The position numbers and the translations under genes were made by a program. Positions 16,661 through 26,200 of a stretch of 64,000 nt of DNA are shown one piece after another. The number at the start of each line of letters is the position of its first letter. Positions within the stretch are counted from its first letter, which is position 1. Source of the stretch: Hoeflea_A sp965216535 (GTDB lineage: Bacteria > Pseudomonadota > Alphaproteobacteria > Rhizobiales > Rhizobiaceae); contig OZ244175.1 of assembly GCA_965216535.1 (NCBI GenBank), positions 682,001 through 746,000 on the forward strand. Reading direction: 5' to 3'. The notes under the pieces are model-generated. The model saw only the letters and a program-made list of their open reading frames with translations, ran no database searches and had not been told where the DNA came from.

Positions 16661-17455
16661 TCAGTCACCTGCCGGAAGCTGGCTCCACTTTTGCCGCAGT
16701 TCATCGGGAACTTTGCCGCCGCAGGAGCGGGTAATCGTTTCACATCCCTTGCGAAGGGATGAGAGGATTTTGGCTTCAAGCTCGTCCGTGTGCCTCGGTT
16801 GTGGCAATGGTACTGCAAGCGTGCCGATCGCCCCACCCTCGGGGCCGAAAAAGGGCATGCCGTAGGACAGGATGTCCCGGGTGAAATACTGATCGGAAAA
16901 ACTGTAACCCTGGTCCCGGGTCTCGCTGACCAGATGCTGCAGGTCCGATCGCCCCACCACCGTGTTGGGTGCGAACGATTGGAGTTCTCCGGATAGGGCC
17001 GAGTCCAGGATCCCGTCCGGGCCGAAGGCCAACATTGCCAATCCCGACGACGTTGCATGCAGCGGGAGCATTTCGCCCTCGTCAAATATGACGTGCAATC
17101 CGTGGATTTGCGGATCCGCATGAAACACAGGCGACATGGATCTTCCTTGCAGAAGCGATGCGTGAACCAGTTCACCGAGGGTTTCAGCCATTTGCTCGAC
17201 GACGGGGATGATCGCGGCACGGACAGGAAAGTGTCTCTCGCGGATCGAGGCAAGGCGCAGAAGGGCCGGCCCCAGACGATATTGCCGTGTTTCGGGGTGC
17301 TGCTCCAGAAAACCGTTCTTTTCGAGCTCCACCAGGTGCCGCCGCACGGTGGCCTTGTCCCCCCCGCTCAGCCTCACAAAACTCGCCAGGCCGATTTCGC
17401 CTCGTTCGGAAGAAAAATGTGAAAGCAAATTCAGGGCCTTGGTGATGGTTCCCAT
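16661..17455 (-). CDS. IclR-family transcriptional regulator
   Basis: A 264-residue protein with an N-terminal winged helix (I-T-K-A-L-N-L-L-S-H-F and a recognition helix near D-K-A-T-V-R-R-H-L-V-E-L-E-K-N-G-F-L) and the IclR ligand-binding domain. L-P-L-H-A-T-S-S-G-L-A-M-L-A-F is the usual motif near the effector pocket. It heads the minus-strand operon with the aminotransferase and kinase and is divergent from the TctC/SDR/flavoenzyme operon, so it probably governs both. A palindrome suitable as its operator lies in the divergent gap (17546-17562). Confidence 0.92.
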   Translation of the reverse strand: MGTITKALNLLSHFSSERGEIGLASFVRLSGGDKATVRRHLVELEKNGFLEQHPETRQYRLGPALLRLASIRERHFPVRAAIIPVVEQMAETLGELVHASLLQGRSMSPVFHADPQIHGLHVIFDEGEMLPLHATSSGLAMLAFGPDGILDSALSGELQSFAPNTVVGRSDLQHLVSETRDQGYSFSDQYFTRDILSYGMPFFGPEGGAIGTLAVPLPQPRHTDELEAKILSSLRKGCETITRSCGGKVPDELRQKWSQLPAGD

Positions 17456-17545
17456 GGGGTGAATGTCCTCAAGACGGTCGTGAGCCTATCGAACTGAGAG
17501 TTGACAGGCCCTCGAAAAAGCGGCAGTAGTAAATTTGACTATAGA

Positions 17546-17562
17546 GTGTCAAATAATGACAC
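17546..17562. promoter_or_regulatory. Palindrome GTGTCA-N5-TGACAC, candidate IclR operator
   Basis: Six-base perfect arms flank AATAA in the 143-bp divergent gap, 91 bp from the IclR start and 37 bp upstream of the binding-protein gene. It is the only strong palindrome noticed in this gap, so it is a natural candidate for autoregulation and control of the divergent operon. Confidence 0.5.
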
Positions 17563-17598
17563 GTCAAGCTGTAAGCGATCAATCGGAGGAGAAAATCG

Positions 17599-18543
17599 AT
17601 GAAGTCCATCCTGAAATTGGCATGCACCGTGGCCCTCGCTGCCGGCCTCGTGCCCATGGCTGCCGTGGCCGAGTACCCCGAGAAACCCGTGAGCTTCGTC
17701 GTGCCCTTTCCTCCGGGAGATCTGGAAGACATTCTCACGCGGCTTGTGGCTGACGAGTTTCAGGAAGCCCATGGTGTTCCGGCCGCCGTCGTGAACAAGC
17801 CCGGCGGCGGCGGCGGTCCGTTTCCGGGAGCGGCGGCCGTCGCCGAGGCTCCGGCGGATGGATACATGATCGGATCGTTCGTGATCGATGTCCCGGTGGT
17901 TGGCCCGCATGTCGGTATTCCGGCCCTTGATCCCAATCCCTTCGAACCCATCGGTGTTTTTCTGACCTACCCGTTCATCCTGGCGTCGTCGAAGTCGCAG
18001 CCCTATTCCGACATTGACGGCCTGGTCAGCTACGCCAAGGACAATCCGGTCGTGCTTGGTCACTTCGGGTCCTTCCTGGTGCCGACCCAGGTTTCGCTTG
18101 CATTGGCCAAGGTGAGGGGCATGGAATACGAAGCCGATTCCGCGTTCGACATGCTGGACTGCAACACGCTCGCCTCCGGCGATGCGGACGTCATCAACAC
18201 CAACCTGCAATCGGTGCTGCCCTGTATCGATGAGGTGAATGTGCTGGTGACGATCGGCGATCGTCGTATTCCTTTGACGCCTGACGTGCCGACGATCGGC
18301 GAACTGGAGCCTGAACTGAATGTCAGCCTGTGGAACGGCCTGTTCGTGCACAAGGACACGCCGCAGGATGTGCGGGCGAAGATTGCCGAAGTTGCGGAAC
18401 GGGTCATGGCTTCGGAGCGTGCCAGGGAAATCGCCGCGGAAACCGGTGCGCTGATCTACTGGAAGGGTGCCGACGAATCTTCCGCGCTGATCGAGACCGA
18501 CGCCGGGACCCTCGACCGTATCAACAAACTGCTGGAAGAGTAA
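17599..18543 (+). CDS. TctC/Bug-family periplasmic substrate-binding protein
   Basis: A 314-residue protein with a good GGAGGAGA site and a Sec signal ending A-V-A (about residue 24). Y-P-E-K-P-V-S-F-V-V-P-F-P-P-G after the signal and the following N-K-P-G-G-G-G are hallmarks of the tripartite tricarboxylate transporter binding proteins. Such proteins bind carboxylates or other small acids and pass them to TctA/TctB, but neither membrane partner is in this window. It is followed by a hairpin (18551-18582), then an SDR and a flavoenzyme, so the ligand may be the substrate of those enzymes. Confidence 0.88.
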   Translation: MKSILKLACTVALAAGLVPMAAVAEYPEKPVSFVVPFPPGDLEDILTRLVADEFQEAHGVPAAVVNKPGGGGGPFPGAAAVAEAPADGYMIGSFVIDVPVVGPHVGIPALDPNPFEPIGVFLTYPFILASSKSQPYSDIDGLVSYAKDNPVVLGHFGSFLVPTQVSLALAKVRGMEYEADSAFDMLDCNTLASGDADVINTNLQSVLPCIDEVNVLVTIGDRRIPLTPDVPTIGELEPELNVSLWNGLFVHKDTPQDVRAKIAEVAERVMASERAREIAAETGALIYWKGADESSALIETDAGTLDRINKLLEE

Positions 18544-18550
18544 GCCGCAG

Positions 18551-18582
18551 CATGGGCGCGCAGGTAAAGGCGCGCGCCCATG
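18551..18582 (+). terminator. Intercistronic hairpin after tctC-like gene
   Basis: CATGGGCGCGC (18551-18561) pairs perfectly with GCGCGCCCATG (18572-18582) across a 10-nt loop. It starts 8 bp after the stop. With no T-run, it more likely protects the upstream mRNA, or partly attenuates, than fully stops transcription of the SDR gene. Confidence 0.6.
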
Positions 18583-18634
18583 CCGGCGAAGCGGGGAACA
18601 TCAAGCTGATCTACAATTTCGCGGGGAGGCCTCG

Positions 18635-19423
18635 ATGACGCGTTATTCAGGAAAAACAGTTCTGGTGACGGGCGCAGGCACCGGCATTGGTGCCGCCATA
18701 TCCACCAGGCTCAGCGCCGAAGGGGCAAATGTTGCTCTGATGGGGCGTCGCGCGGATCCGTTGGAAAAGGTTGCCGGCGCGATCAACGGCCTGGTGGTTC
18801 AGGCGGATGCCGCTTCGCCCGACCAGGTCAACGCCGCCATTGAGAAAATCCATGAGCGCTTTGGCGCCCTTGACGTGCTGGTCTGCAACGCTGGCGGTTT
18901 CGGCTTCGGCACGCTCACAGACAGCACTGACGAGGAATGGCACAAAGCGGTGCAGGCCAATCTGAATACCGCGATGGTGACCGCGCGTGCAGCCATGCCC
19001 GACCTGATCCGACAGAAGGGCAATGTGCTCATGATTTCATCGATCGCCGGACTTGCGGCGGGACCCGAGGCCTGCGGCTATGTCACCATGAAACATGCGC
19101 TGGTGGGTCTCGCCAAATCCATCACCCGAGATTTCGGCCCCAGGGGCGTGCGCTGCAACACGATCTGTCCCGGCTGGGTGCGCACGGAGATGGCCGACAG
19201 CGAGATGCAGGAACTGGTGGAGCGCAAGGGGCTCGACGATATCGAGGAGGCCTACGCGATCGTTACCCGCGATGTGCCGCTCGGAAAACCGGCGATGCCG
19301 GAAGACGTGGCCAATGCCGCCGCCTTCCTGTGCAGCGATGAGGCCTCGATGATCTCCGGTGCGACCCTGACGGTCGATGGCGGCGCCACCATCGTCGACG
19401 TGCCAACGCTTGCCTTCGCGTAG
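18635..19423 (+). CDS. Short-chain dehydrogenase/reductase
   Basis: A 262-residue classical SDR. The cofactor motif T-G-A-G-T-G-I-G is near residue 12, N-A-G-G follows in the middle, and the catalytic triad is visible as Ser in I-S-S-I-A-G and Y-V-T-M-K. The C-terminal substrate region includes P-G-W-V-R-T-E-M. A ribosome site (GGGGAGG) precedes the ATG. It oxidises or reduces an unidentified alcohol/ketone using NAD(P). It sits between the binding-protein gene and the sarcosine-dehydrogenase-like gene, 49 bp ahead of the latter, probably in one transcript. Confidence 0.9.
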   Translation: MTRYSGKTVLVTGAGTGIGAAISTRLSAEGANVALMGRRADPLEKVAGAINGLVVQADAASPDQVNAAIEKIHERFGALDVLVCNAGGFGFGTLTDSTDEEWHKAVQANLNTAMVTARAAMPDLIRQKGNVLMISSIAGLAAGPEACGYVTMKHALVGLAKSITRDFGPRGVRCNTICPGWVRTEMADSEMQELVERKGLDDIEEAYAIVTRDVPLGKPAMPEDVANAAAFLCSDEASMISGATLTVDGGATIVDVPTLAFA

Positions 19424-19472
19424 ACTGGTTCTGCCCAGCCTCGAAACCAACCCGTATCCAATCAGGAAGACC

Positions 19473-21935
19473 ATGGCCAATCCCGTCCCGCAAAACTCTC
19501 CTGTTGTCATCATCGGTGGTGGTATCATCGGTGTTTCGACGCTCTACCATCTGGCCAAGCGTGGTGTAGCAGCGGTTCTGATCGAACGGCGCAAGGTCGC
19601 CAGCGGGACCACCTGGCACGCTGCCGGGATCGTCGGCCAGTTGCGCGACAGCACAGCCCAGACCGAGCTCGGCAAATACACGGCGCGTCTGTTTCGCGAT
19701 CTGGAGGAAGAGACCGGGCAGGGCACGGGTTATAAACCAAACGGGACCATCAATCTCGCCATCGGCGACGTGCGCCACGAACAGCTTCTGCGCAGCCATG
19801 ACCACGCGGTTCGGATGGGCATCGAGACCTTCCTTCTTTCGCCTGAGGAGCTGAAGGAGAAATGGCCGTGGATCGAGACCGATGACGTCAAATCGGCGTT
19901 CTTCGTGCCGTCGAACGGGCAGGTCAATCCGTTGGACGTGACCGTGGCCATGACCAAGGGCGCCAAGGCGCTGGGAGCGCAGGTCTTTGAAGACACCAGA
20001 GTTGAAGAGCTGATCGTCCGCAACGGCGCGGTGGTGGGCGTCAAGACCGACAAGGGTGACATCGTGACGGACAAGGTTCTGTTGGCGGGCGGCATGTGGA
20101 GCCACCTCTTTGCCAAGGCCCACGGCGTCACCGTGCCGCTACATGCCACGGAACACTTCTATATCGTGACCGAACCGGTCGACGGCCTGCCGAGGGATCT
20201 TCCGATTTTGAACATCGCCGAGGAGCGCACCTATTGGAAGGAAGACGCGGGCAAGCTGCTTATCGGGTCTTTCGAAAAACACGGCAAACCCTACGGCGCC
20301 GATGGCATTCCCGAAGATTTCGAGTTCGATGAGCTGCCGTTCGACATGGACCATGTCGAACCATGCCTGGAAGCAATGTTCGAACGCATGCCGGCACTGG
20401 GTGAGATGGGCATTCAGACGTTCTTCAACGGTCCTGAAAGTTTCACTCCCGACGGACGTCCCTATCTCGGGCCGACGAGCGAAATCAAGGGACTGTTCGT
20501 TGCCACCGGCATGAACTCGAACGGCATCCTCAACTCGGGCGGGGTCGGGCTGACCATGGCAGAGTGGATGATCGATGGTCAGCCTTCGCGAGGCATGGGC
20601 CCGATGCTGGCGCGGCGCGCGCATCCTTTCCAGCGCAACACAAGGTACAATCACGACCGCAGCGCCGAGTCGGTCGGCTTCCACTATGGTGTCAGCTGGG
20701 TGGGCCGTCAGGTGCACTCGGCAAGGGGCGTGCGCAAGGTGCCGCTGCATGATCGCCTTGCCGATGCCGGTGCTGTTTTTGCAGAACGGATCGGTTGGGA
20801 AATACCGATGTATTTCGACCCCGAGAAGAAGGGCTGGAACGAGGAGCCGAGCCTTCGCTGGAAAGATTGGTCCGGCCTGGTACGGGAGGAATGTCTCGCC
20901 GCCCGCGACGCCGCAGTCCTCATTGATCAATCCATGTACGCCAAAATCCAGGTGCAGGGGCCGGACGCAGTCAAGGCCCTGAACCGTGTCTGTGGAGCCC
21001 AGATGGATGTGGAGGTCGGGTCCTCGGTCTACACTCAGTTTCTCAACCGGCGCGGCGGGATCGAAGCCGACGTCACCGTTTCGCGTATCGGCCCGGAATG
21101 CTTCATGGTCATCACCGGCCATCCCAGCCAGCTGCGCGATCAGAGCTGGATCAAGGATCACGCCGATGCCGATTGGCGCTTCGAGATTTTCGACGCCACC
21201 TCCGGCTACGGCCTGATTTCGATCCACGGACCGAAGTCTCGCGATATTCTGGCGGCCATTTCGGGTGATGATCTTTCCAATGAAGGGTTTCCGTTCGGGG
21301 CCGCGAAGGAGATCGACATGGCCTACGCCCGCGGGTGGGCCATCCGCCGATCGTTCCTGGGCGAACTGGGTTACGAATTGATGATGCCGACCGAGTTCAC
21401 GGCCGGTGTCTACGATGCGTTGATGGAAGCCGGCAAACCGTTGGGGCTGCGGCACATGGGCATGTTCGCGATGAATGCCTGCCGGCTTGAAAAGGGCTTT
21501 CGCCACCTTGGCCACGATATCGGCGAAGACGACACGCCCTGTGAAACCGGTCTCGGCTTTGCGGTCAGTCTGGACAAGCAAGACGACTTTCTCGGCAAGG
21601 ACATTCTGGCCAGCCAGAAGGCCAATGGTCCGGCCACGCAGCACCGCACGGTGTCCTGCCTGATCGACGGTGTGACGGCCAGGGATGGGCCTTATCTGAT
21701 CCACAACGAGCCGATCTGGAAAAGTGGCGAGATTGTCGGACACGTGACGTCGGGCGATTGGGGGTTTCGGCTTGAGGCAATGGTTGGGCTGGCCAGTCTG
21801 CACAGGGATGCCGGCGTCAGCAGGGGCTGGATCGACGAAGGCGGGTTCGACGTGCAGATCGCCGGGAAAATGTATCCTTTGAAGGTGCAACTGGCGCCGT
21901 ACTACGACCCCAAGGGGCAAATCATGCGCGGTTAA
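19473..21935 (+). CDS. FAD-dependent oxidoreductase with GcvT domain (sarcosine/dimethylglycine dehydrogenase-like)
   Basis: An 820-residue protein. The N-terminal DAO domain begins V-V-I-I-G-G-G-I-I-G. G-T-T-W-H-A-A-G carries the histidine that covalently binds FAD in dimethylglycine/sarcosine dehydrogenases. An FAO_M linker (about 375-430) leads to a folate-binding GcvT domain (about 435-710, with F-L-N-R-R-G-G-I-E-A-D-V) and a C-terminal GcvT barrel. The known chemistry is oxidative N-demethylation with transfer of the one-carbon unit to tetrahydrofolate. The ATG at 19473 has an AGGAAG site. Sarcosine could also come from the hydantoinase/cysteine-hydrolase operon at 35-40 kb; that link is inference. 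Confidence 0.9.
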   Translation: MANPVPQNSPVVIIGGGIIGVSTLYHLAKRGVAAVLIERRKVASGTTWHAAGIVGQLRDSTAQTELGKYTARLFRDLEEETGQGTGYKPNGTINLAIGDVRHEQLLRSHDHAVRMGIETFLLSPEELKEKWPWIETDDVKSAFFVPSNGQVNPLDVTVAMTKGAKALGAQVFEDTRVEELIVRNGAVVGVKTDKGDIVTDKVLLAGGMWSHLFAKAHGVTVPLHATEHFYIVTEPVDGLPRDLPILNIAEERTYWKEDAGKLLIGSFEKHGKPYGADGIPEDFEFDELPFDMDHVEPCLEAMFERMPALGEMGIQTFFNGPESFTPDGRPYLGPTSEIKGLFVATGMNSNGILNSGGVGLTMAEWMIDGQPSRGMGPMLARRAHPFQRNTRYNHDRSAESVGFHYGVSWVGRQVHSARGVRKVPLHDRLADAGAVFAERIGWEIPMYFDPEKKGWNEEPSLRWKDWSGLVREECLAARDAAVLIDQSMYAKIQVQGPDAVKALNRVCGAQMDVEVGSSVYTQFLNRRGGIEADVTVSRIGPECFMVITGHPSQLRDQSWIKDHADADWRFEIFDATSGYGLISIHGPKSRDILAAISGDDLSNEGFPFGAAKEIDMAYARGWAIRRSFLGELGYELMMPTEFTAGVYDALMEAGKPLGLRHMGMFAMNACRLEKGFRHLGHDIGEDDTPCETGLGFAVSLDKQDDFLGKDILASQKANGPATQHRTVSCLIDGVTARDGPYLIHNEPIWKSGEIVGHVTSGDWGFRLEAMVGLASLHRDAGVSRGWIDEGGFDVQIAGKMYPLKVQLAPYYDPKGQIMRG

Positions 21936-21962
21936 CCCCCGGAGCTTTGAGGGAGGAACACC

Positions 21963-23198
21963 ATGGCGGACAAATCCATTCTGGTCGTCGGGACCTACGA
22001 CACCAAGAACGATGAACTTGAATTCATGGCGGACAAGATCTCCGCCCTGGGCGGGACGGTCTTGACGATGGATGTCAGTGTTCTGGGGGATCCGGAGAAA
22101 CCGACGGACTACTCCAAACACGATGTGGCCGAAGCGGGTGGCAGTTCCATCAAGGCCGCCATCGACAGCGGAAGCGAACATCTGGCCATGCAGATCATGT
22201 CCAACGGCGCTTGCACGCTGTCCCGTCGGCTTTTCGACGGAGGCAAGGTGGATGGCGTCATTATCCTTGGCGGCACCATGGGCACCGATCTTGCATTGGA
22301 TGTCTGCCAGTCGCTGCCCATCGGCGTGCCGAAATATGTGGTCTCGACAGTGTCTTTTTCAGCACTGATCCCCGCCGATCGTCTGTCGCCGGACATTCAG
22401 ATGATCCTGTGGGCCGGTGGCCTCTATGGCGTGAACGCGATCTGCAAATCTTCCCTGGCGCAGGCTGCCGGAGCAGTGCTGGGAGCCGCACGCGCCGCGG
22501 AACCCATCGGCGTTGCAAAGCCGACCGTGGGGATCACCTCGCTGGGCACCTCTTGCCTGAAATACATCAAGACACTGAAACCCGAGCTCGAGAAACGCGG
22601 CTACGAAGTCGCCGTCTTCCACGCCATGGGGATGGGCGGCATGGCGTTCGAGCAGATTGCGGCGCAGAAAGGGTTCGTCTGCGTGATGGATTTTGCCGGC
22701 TGCGAGCTGGGCAACCTGCTGGCCGGTTCGGTCGTCAATGCTGGCAAGGATCGCCACCGGGCGGCGGGCCGTGCCGGTATCCCCCAGATCGTCGCGCCCG
22801 GCTGCATGGACCTGATCGATTTCGCCGGCTGGCAGGACATTCCCGACCGCTTCCAGGATCGCCCGATCCACACCCACAACAAGCTGGTCAAGAACACTTT
22901 CTACAATGCCGATGAGCGCCGCGAGATCGCTCGCGAACTGAACAGCCGGCTGGGAGAAAGTCCAGCACCAACGCACCTGATCATCCCCAATGGCGGGATC
23001 GAGGAATGGGATCGCCCGGGCGGCGATTGCCATGACCCCGAAGGTTTGGCGGCCTTTCTGGACGAGTTGCGGACAACCGTTTCCCTCACGGTCAAGTCCA
23101 CGGAAATCGACGCCCATATCAACGATCCCGAGTTTTGCACCGAAGCGCTGACGATCTTCGACGCCTGGGTCGAAGCGGGGATCGTTCCGAAGAGTTGA
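21963..23198 (+). CDS. Tm-1-like ATP-binding domain protein (UPF0261)
   Basis: A 411-residue protein with a GGGAGG site before the ATG. V-G-T-Y-D-T-K-N-D-E-L near the N-terminus, I-I-L-G-G-T-M-G-T around residue 100 and G-I-T-S-L-G-T-S-C near 195 are the usual landmarks of the UPF0261/Tm-1 family, named after the N-terminal half of tomato Tm-1. Bacterial members commonly sit in small catabolic operons, and their biochemical role is not established. It is 27 bp after the flavoenzyme stop and is the last gene of that operon. The next gene, a giant SIR2-like protein, runs convergently and starts a region of foreign character. Confidence 0.85.
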   Translation: MADKSILVVGTYDTKNDELEFMADKISALGGTVLTMDVSVLGDPEKPTDYSKHDVAEAGGSSIKAAIDSGSEHLAMQIMSNGACTLSRRLFDGGKVDGVIILGGTMGTDLALDVCQSLPIGVPKYVVSTVSFSALIPADRLSPDIQMILWAGGLYGVNAICKSSLAQAAGAVLGAARAAEPIGVAKPTVGITSLGTSCLKYIKTLKPELEKRGYEVAVFHAMGMGGMAFEQIAAQKGFVCVMDFAGCELGNLLAGSVVNAGKDRHRAAGRAGIPQIVAPGCMDLIDFAGWQDIPDRFQDRPIHTHNKLVKNTFYNADERREIARELNSRLGESPAPTHLIIPNGGIEEWDRPGGDCHDPEGLAAFLDELRTTVSLTVKSTEIDAHINDPEFCTEALTIFDAWVEAGIVPKS

Positions 23199-23254
23199 AT
23201 TGCGTGGGTAGACCCCTGCACGACAACCGATTAAGGGCTTCAAACGTCGGCACG

Positions 23255-26200
23255 TTAGGGCAGACGCGCGATCTTGTCCGAGAGCTCTCCGGCAAGGGTC
23301 TGATAGCCTCGGTTTTCAGCCTCGCCTCTGGCTTCGGACAGAACTTGCCTCGCTAATCCAAACTGCTGGCGCTTTTCCAGTGCATCCGCGTAAACCGACA
23401 AGGCAGACAGTTTGTGCAACCGCATACCGATGCGGGACGATAGCCCGGCGGCTTCAGTTGCGACCCGCCCAGCCAATACTCGCTCCCCGCGCTGCAGCAT
23501 CAGCTGGGCTTGCAGCTTCAGCGCCATGGTTTCCAACCTAGGCGCGCCCATGCGTCGAGCGTAACGTAAACAACGGTGCGTATATTGCAGGACCTCTTCG
23601 CTTTCGCCATTTTCTTGGCAATGGAGTGCATAAACAAGGGATAATCGTGCCATATGCAGTATGTCGCGTTGCTCAGATTGCATCGCCGCACTAATCGCCA
23701 GATTGATGCGCTTAATCGCCTCGCTTTCGTCACCCATACGTCGGTAGAGATCTCCCAAATGACGGTTGAAGATCGACACGGCGCGCAGCATCTGCCTCGA
23801 ATCGGCTCGTTCTATCACCGTTTTGTATCGCTCAATTGCTGGCTCGATATGGCCTGACAAATGATCGATCAATCCAAGATAACCGTCACATAACCAGTTC
23901 ACCACGCTACCGGCATGGGTGTTGAAGTCGTCCGGCAAGCGCAATCCCTCGATCATCTGACGAGCCCGGAACAGATTTCCGCGCTCGATTTGGGCAACTG
24001 CCAGATTGAGCGTGATCCGCCGTGTTGCAGCGTGGAGTGCCGGATCGCCGCTGGCATCCGATTCACCGTGTCTCATGACAAGCAGTGCTTGTTCAAACAA
24101 AGGAATTGCGTCAAACAAGTGGCCTTGAACCAGTGAAATGACGCCACGCTCGTTGTAGAGCCATCCGATCTCGTCGCGATAGAGCGGTTGTGACAACGGC
24201 GTAGATACTGGAAGTTCAATCGAAGTCATCTCGCTGAACTCCGGAAAATCCACCGTGTGACGGTCTACTCCTTTTCTAGCCGGCCGCGAATACTGATCAT
24301 ATTTTTTGGAACGCTTATAGCCTGTTACGTTCAGCAGTTCATCGTAAGTATGGTGCATTCCTACGGCCGCATTTGTTACATCGCGCAACCAGCCCCGGAA
24401 GCGTTCGTAGGGTAAATCCGGATTGGCTTCATCTTCGAAACTGATCAGTCGCGAGATCGCACCAATTGAGAATCCGCTACGCAAGAGTCCGTAAAGAGCG
24501 CGAATGCGCTGCGGCACCGCGTTGATAGATGCAAAGGTTTCGTCAACACCACCCTCAGCTTTGGTGAGGCGGCGAGAGAGTCCGGCCTCCGCCAATTCCA
24601 AATTATGCTCTGGTAGCTCTAGGCCGCTCCGCAGATCCTGGAGTTGGTAGAAGCACCATAGCGTGTTCTGGACATTTCTGATCTGTCGATCGATGATTTG
24701 CCGGAACATCCGGTAGTGATCTTGTGTCGGAGTCGGAATATCTCGCGGCTGATCACTGAAGAGCGAGACCTGGAAATAGTTGCGTTCACCTTGGTCTGGA
24801 ACAGCCAGGCGCATTCTGTGGCCCAGATATTCTCGAAGTCGAGCATGAACTGTGTAACGGACGAGCGCGTCGTCAGTGCTGAGCTTTGTTTCGTCGCCCT
24901 CGTCTAGATCCTTGACCGCATTATAGTCATAGGTGTGAGACTTTGGGGCAACCTTGAGCACAAAGCCACGATCGACCAGAACTTTGAGAAGGTCTCTCAG
25001 TTCCATCAAATGTGCTTTCCGGGTGTTTCCACGAAGTTTTTTTCGCGCCTCAAGTTGCTTATCTGGTGAGATCGATGTTCCCTTGGGGAAGTGATATTCG
25101 CGCCACTTGCGGCGGATATCCCCTTTCAGGCGCGCATATATCTCATCGCAGCCGTAAAGCACCCTGAGCTCCACGGGCATCGGAAACAGCGTGAGGTGGT
25201 GCAGGACGAGGTCAATCAGGTCCTTGCGTCTGGCGATCCGTTGTTCGTTGTTGAAATGGGTGTCAATTGTGAAGTGCCGTGGACTGGAAGGCACCTCTTC
25301 AGAGTATACAGCTTTTATCCGATCCCAAGCCACTCCGTTGTCAATCGCAACATTGTCCCGCATCATCGTATAGGCAAGATCGATAATGCCGGGATCGCCG
25401 GCGCGAGCACCCGCCGCATCGAATTCCGCGAACACCTTTTGGGCCGTTCTTTCACGTTCGGAATTTGTTGCCGGAACACGCAACGAAGCGATTGCACCAA
25501 ATACCCAAGTGCTCATCGCCACGCTATTCGCGAGACTTCCGCGTAAGCGGGAGTATTTGCGTTCTTGAACGCTGCGAAGCAGTTCGTCCCGTACAAATAG
25601 GCAAAAATCACGGGATGACTTTTCGCCCATCTTTACTAACCAGTAGCGTTCCTTGAGATCTAGTCGGGGCGCTGTCGGCCACCGTTTCAATAGTATTTCG
25701 CGGTCTTTGACGTAGTGAAAGCCATGTGCAGCAAGTTGACGCTGTTGCGGATCCTTGTGTTCCTGATCGTGCTTCTCGACTAAAATCTCATGACTTAAGT
25801 AGTGGATGGGCGGATCCATCGTTCCTGCAACCAGAACTAAGTCCATCGGTAGTTTCGCGACATGCTCGCCTACTCGCTTGGCTCCGCATCCGGTCATCAG
25901 TCGGAAGAAAGCCCGGAACATCGGATTGCGTGCCTCGCCATTTGCAGCACATAGCAGGTCCAATCCGGAGAGATAGACGAATACCCGAGAATAGCTTCCA
26001 GTGCTCGAGTCCAGCCAATTTGCGAGATCCGCATAGCGGCTCATGAAATAGCGCAATCGATCGACCCGATGTTGGAAAGTTCCGTAACTGTGGCCGGGAT
26101 CCTCTTCCAGCCAAGCGTCTATGGGTTCCGACGCATTTAAAAACGGGTTCCCGGGGTGGTCTTTATGCCACTTTCGAAGGAACTGAACGATGGGTGGTTC

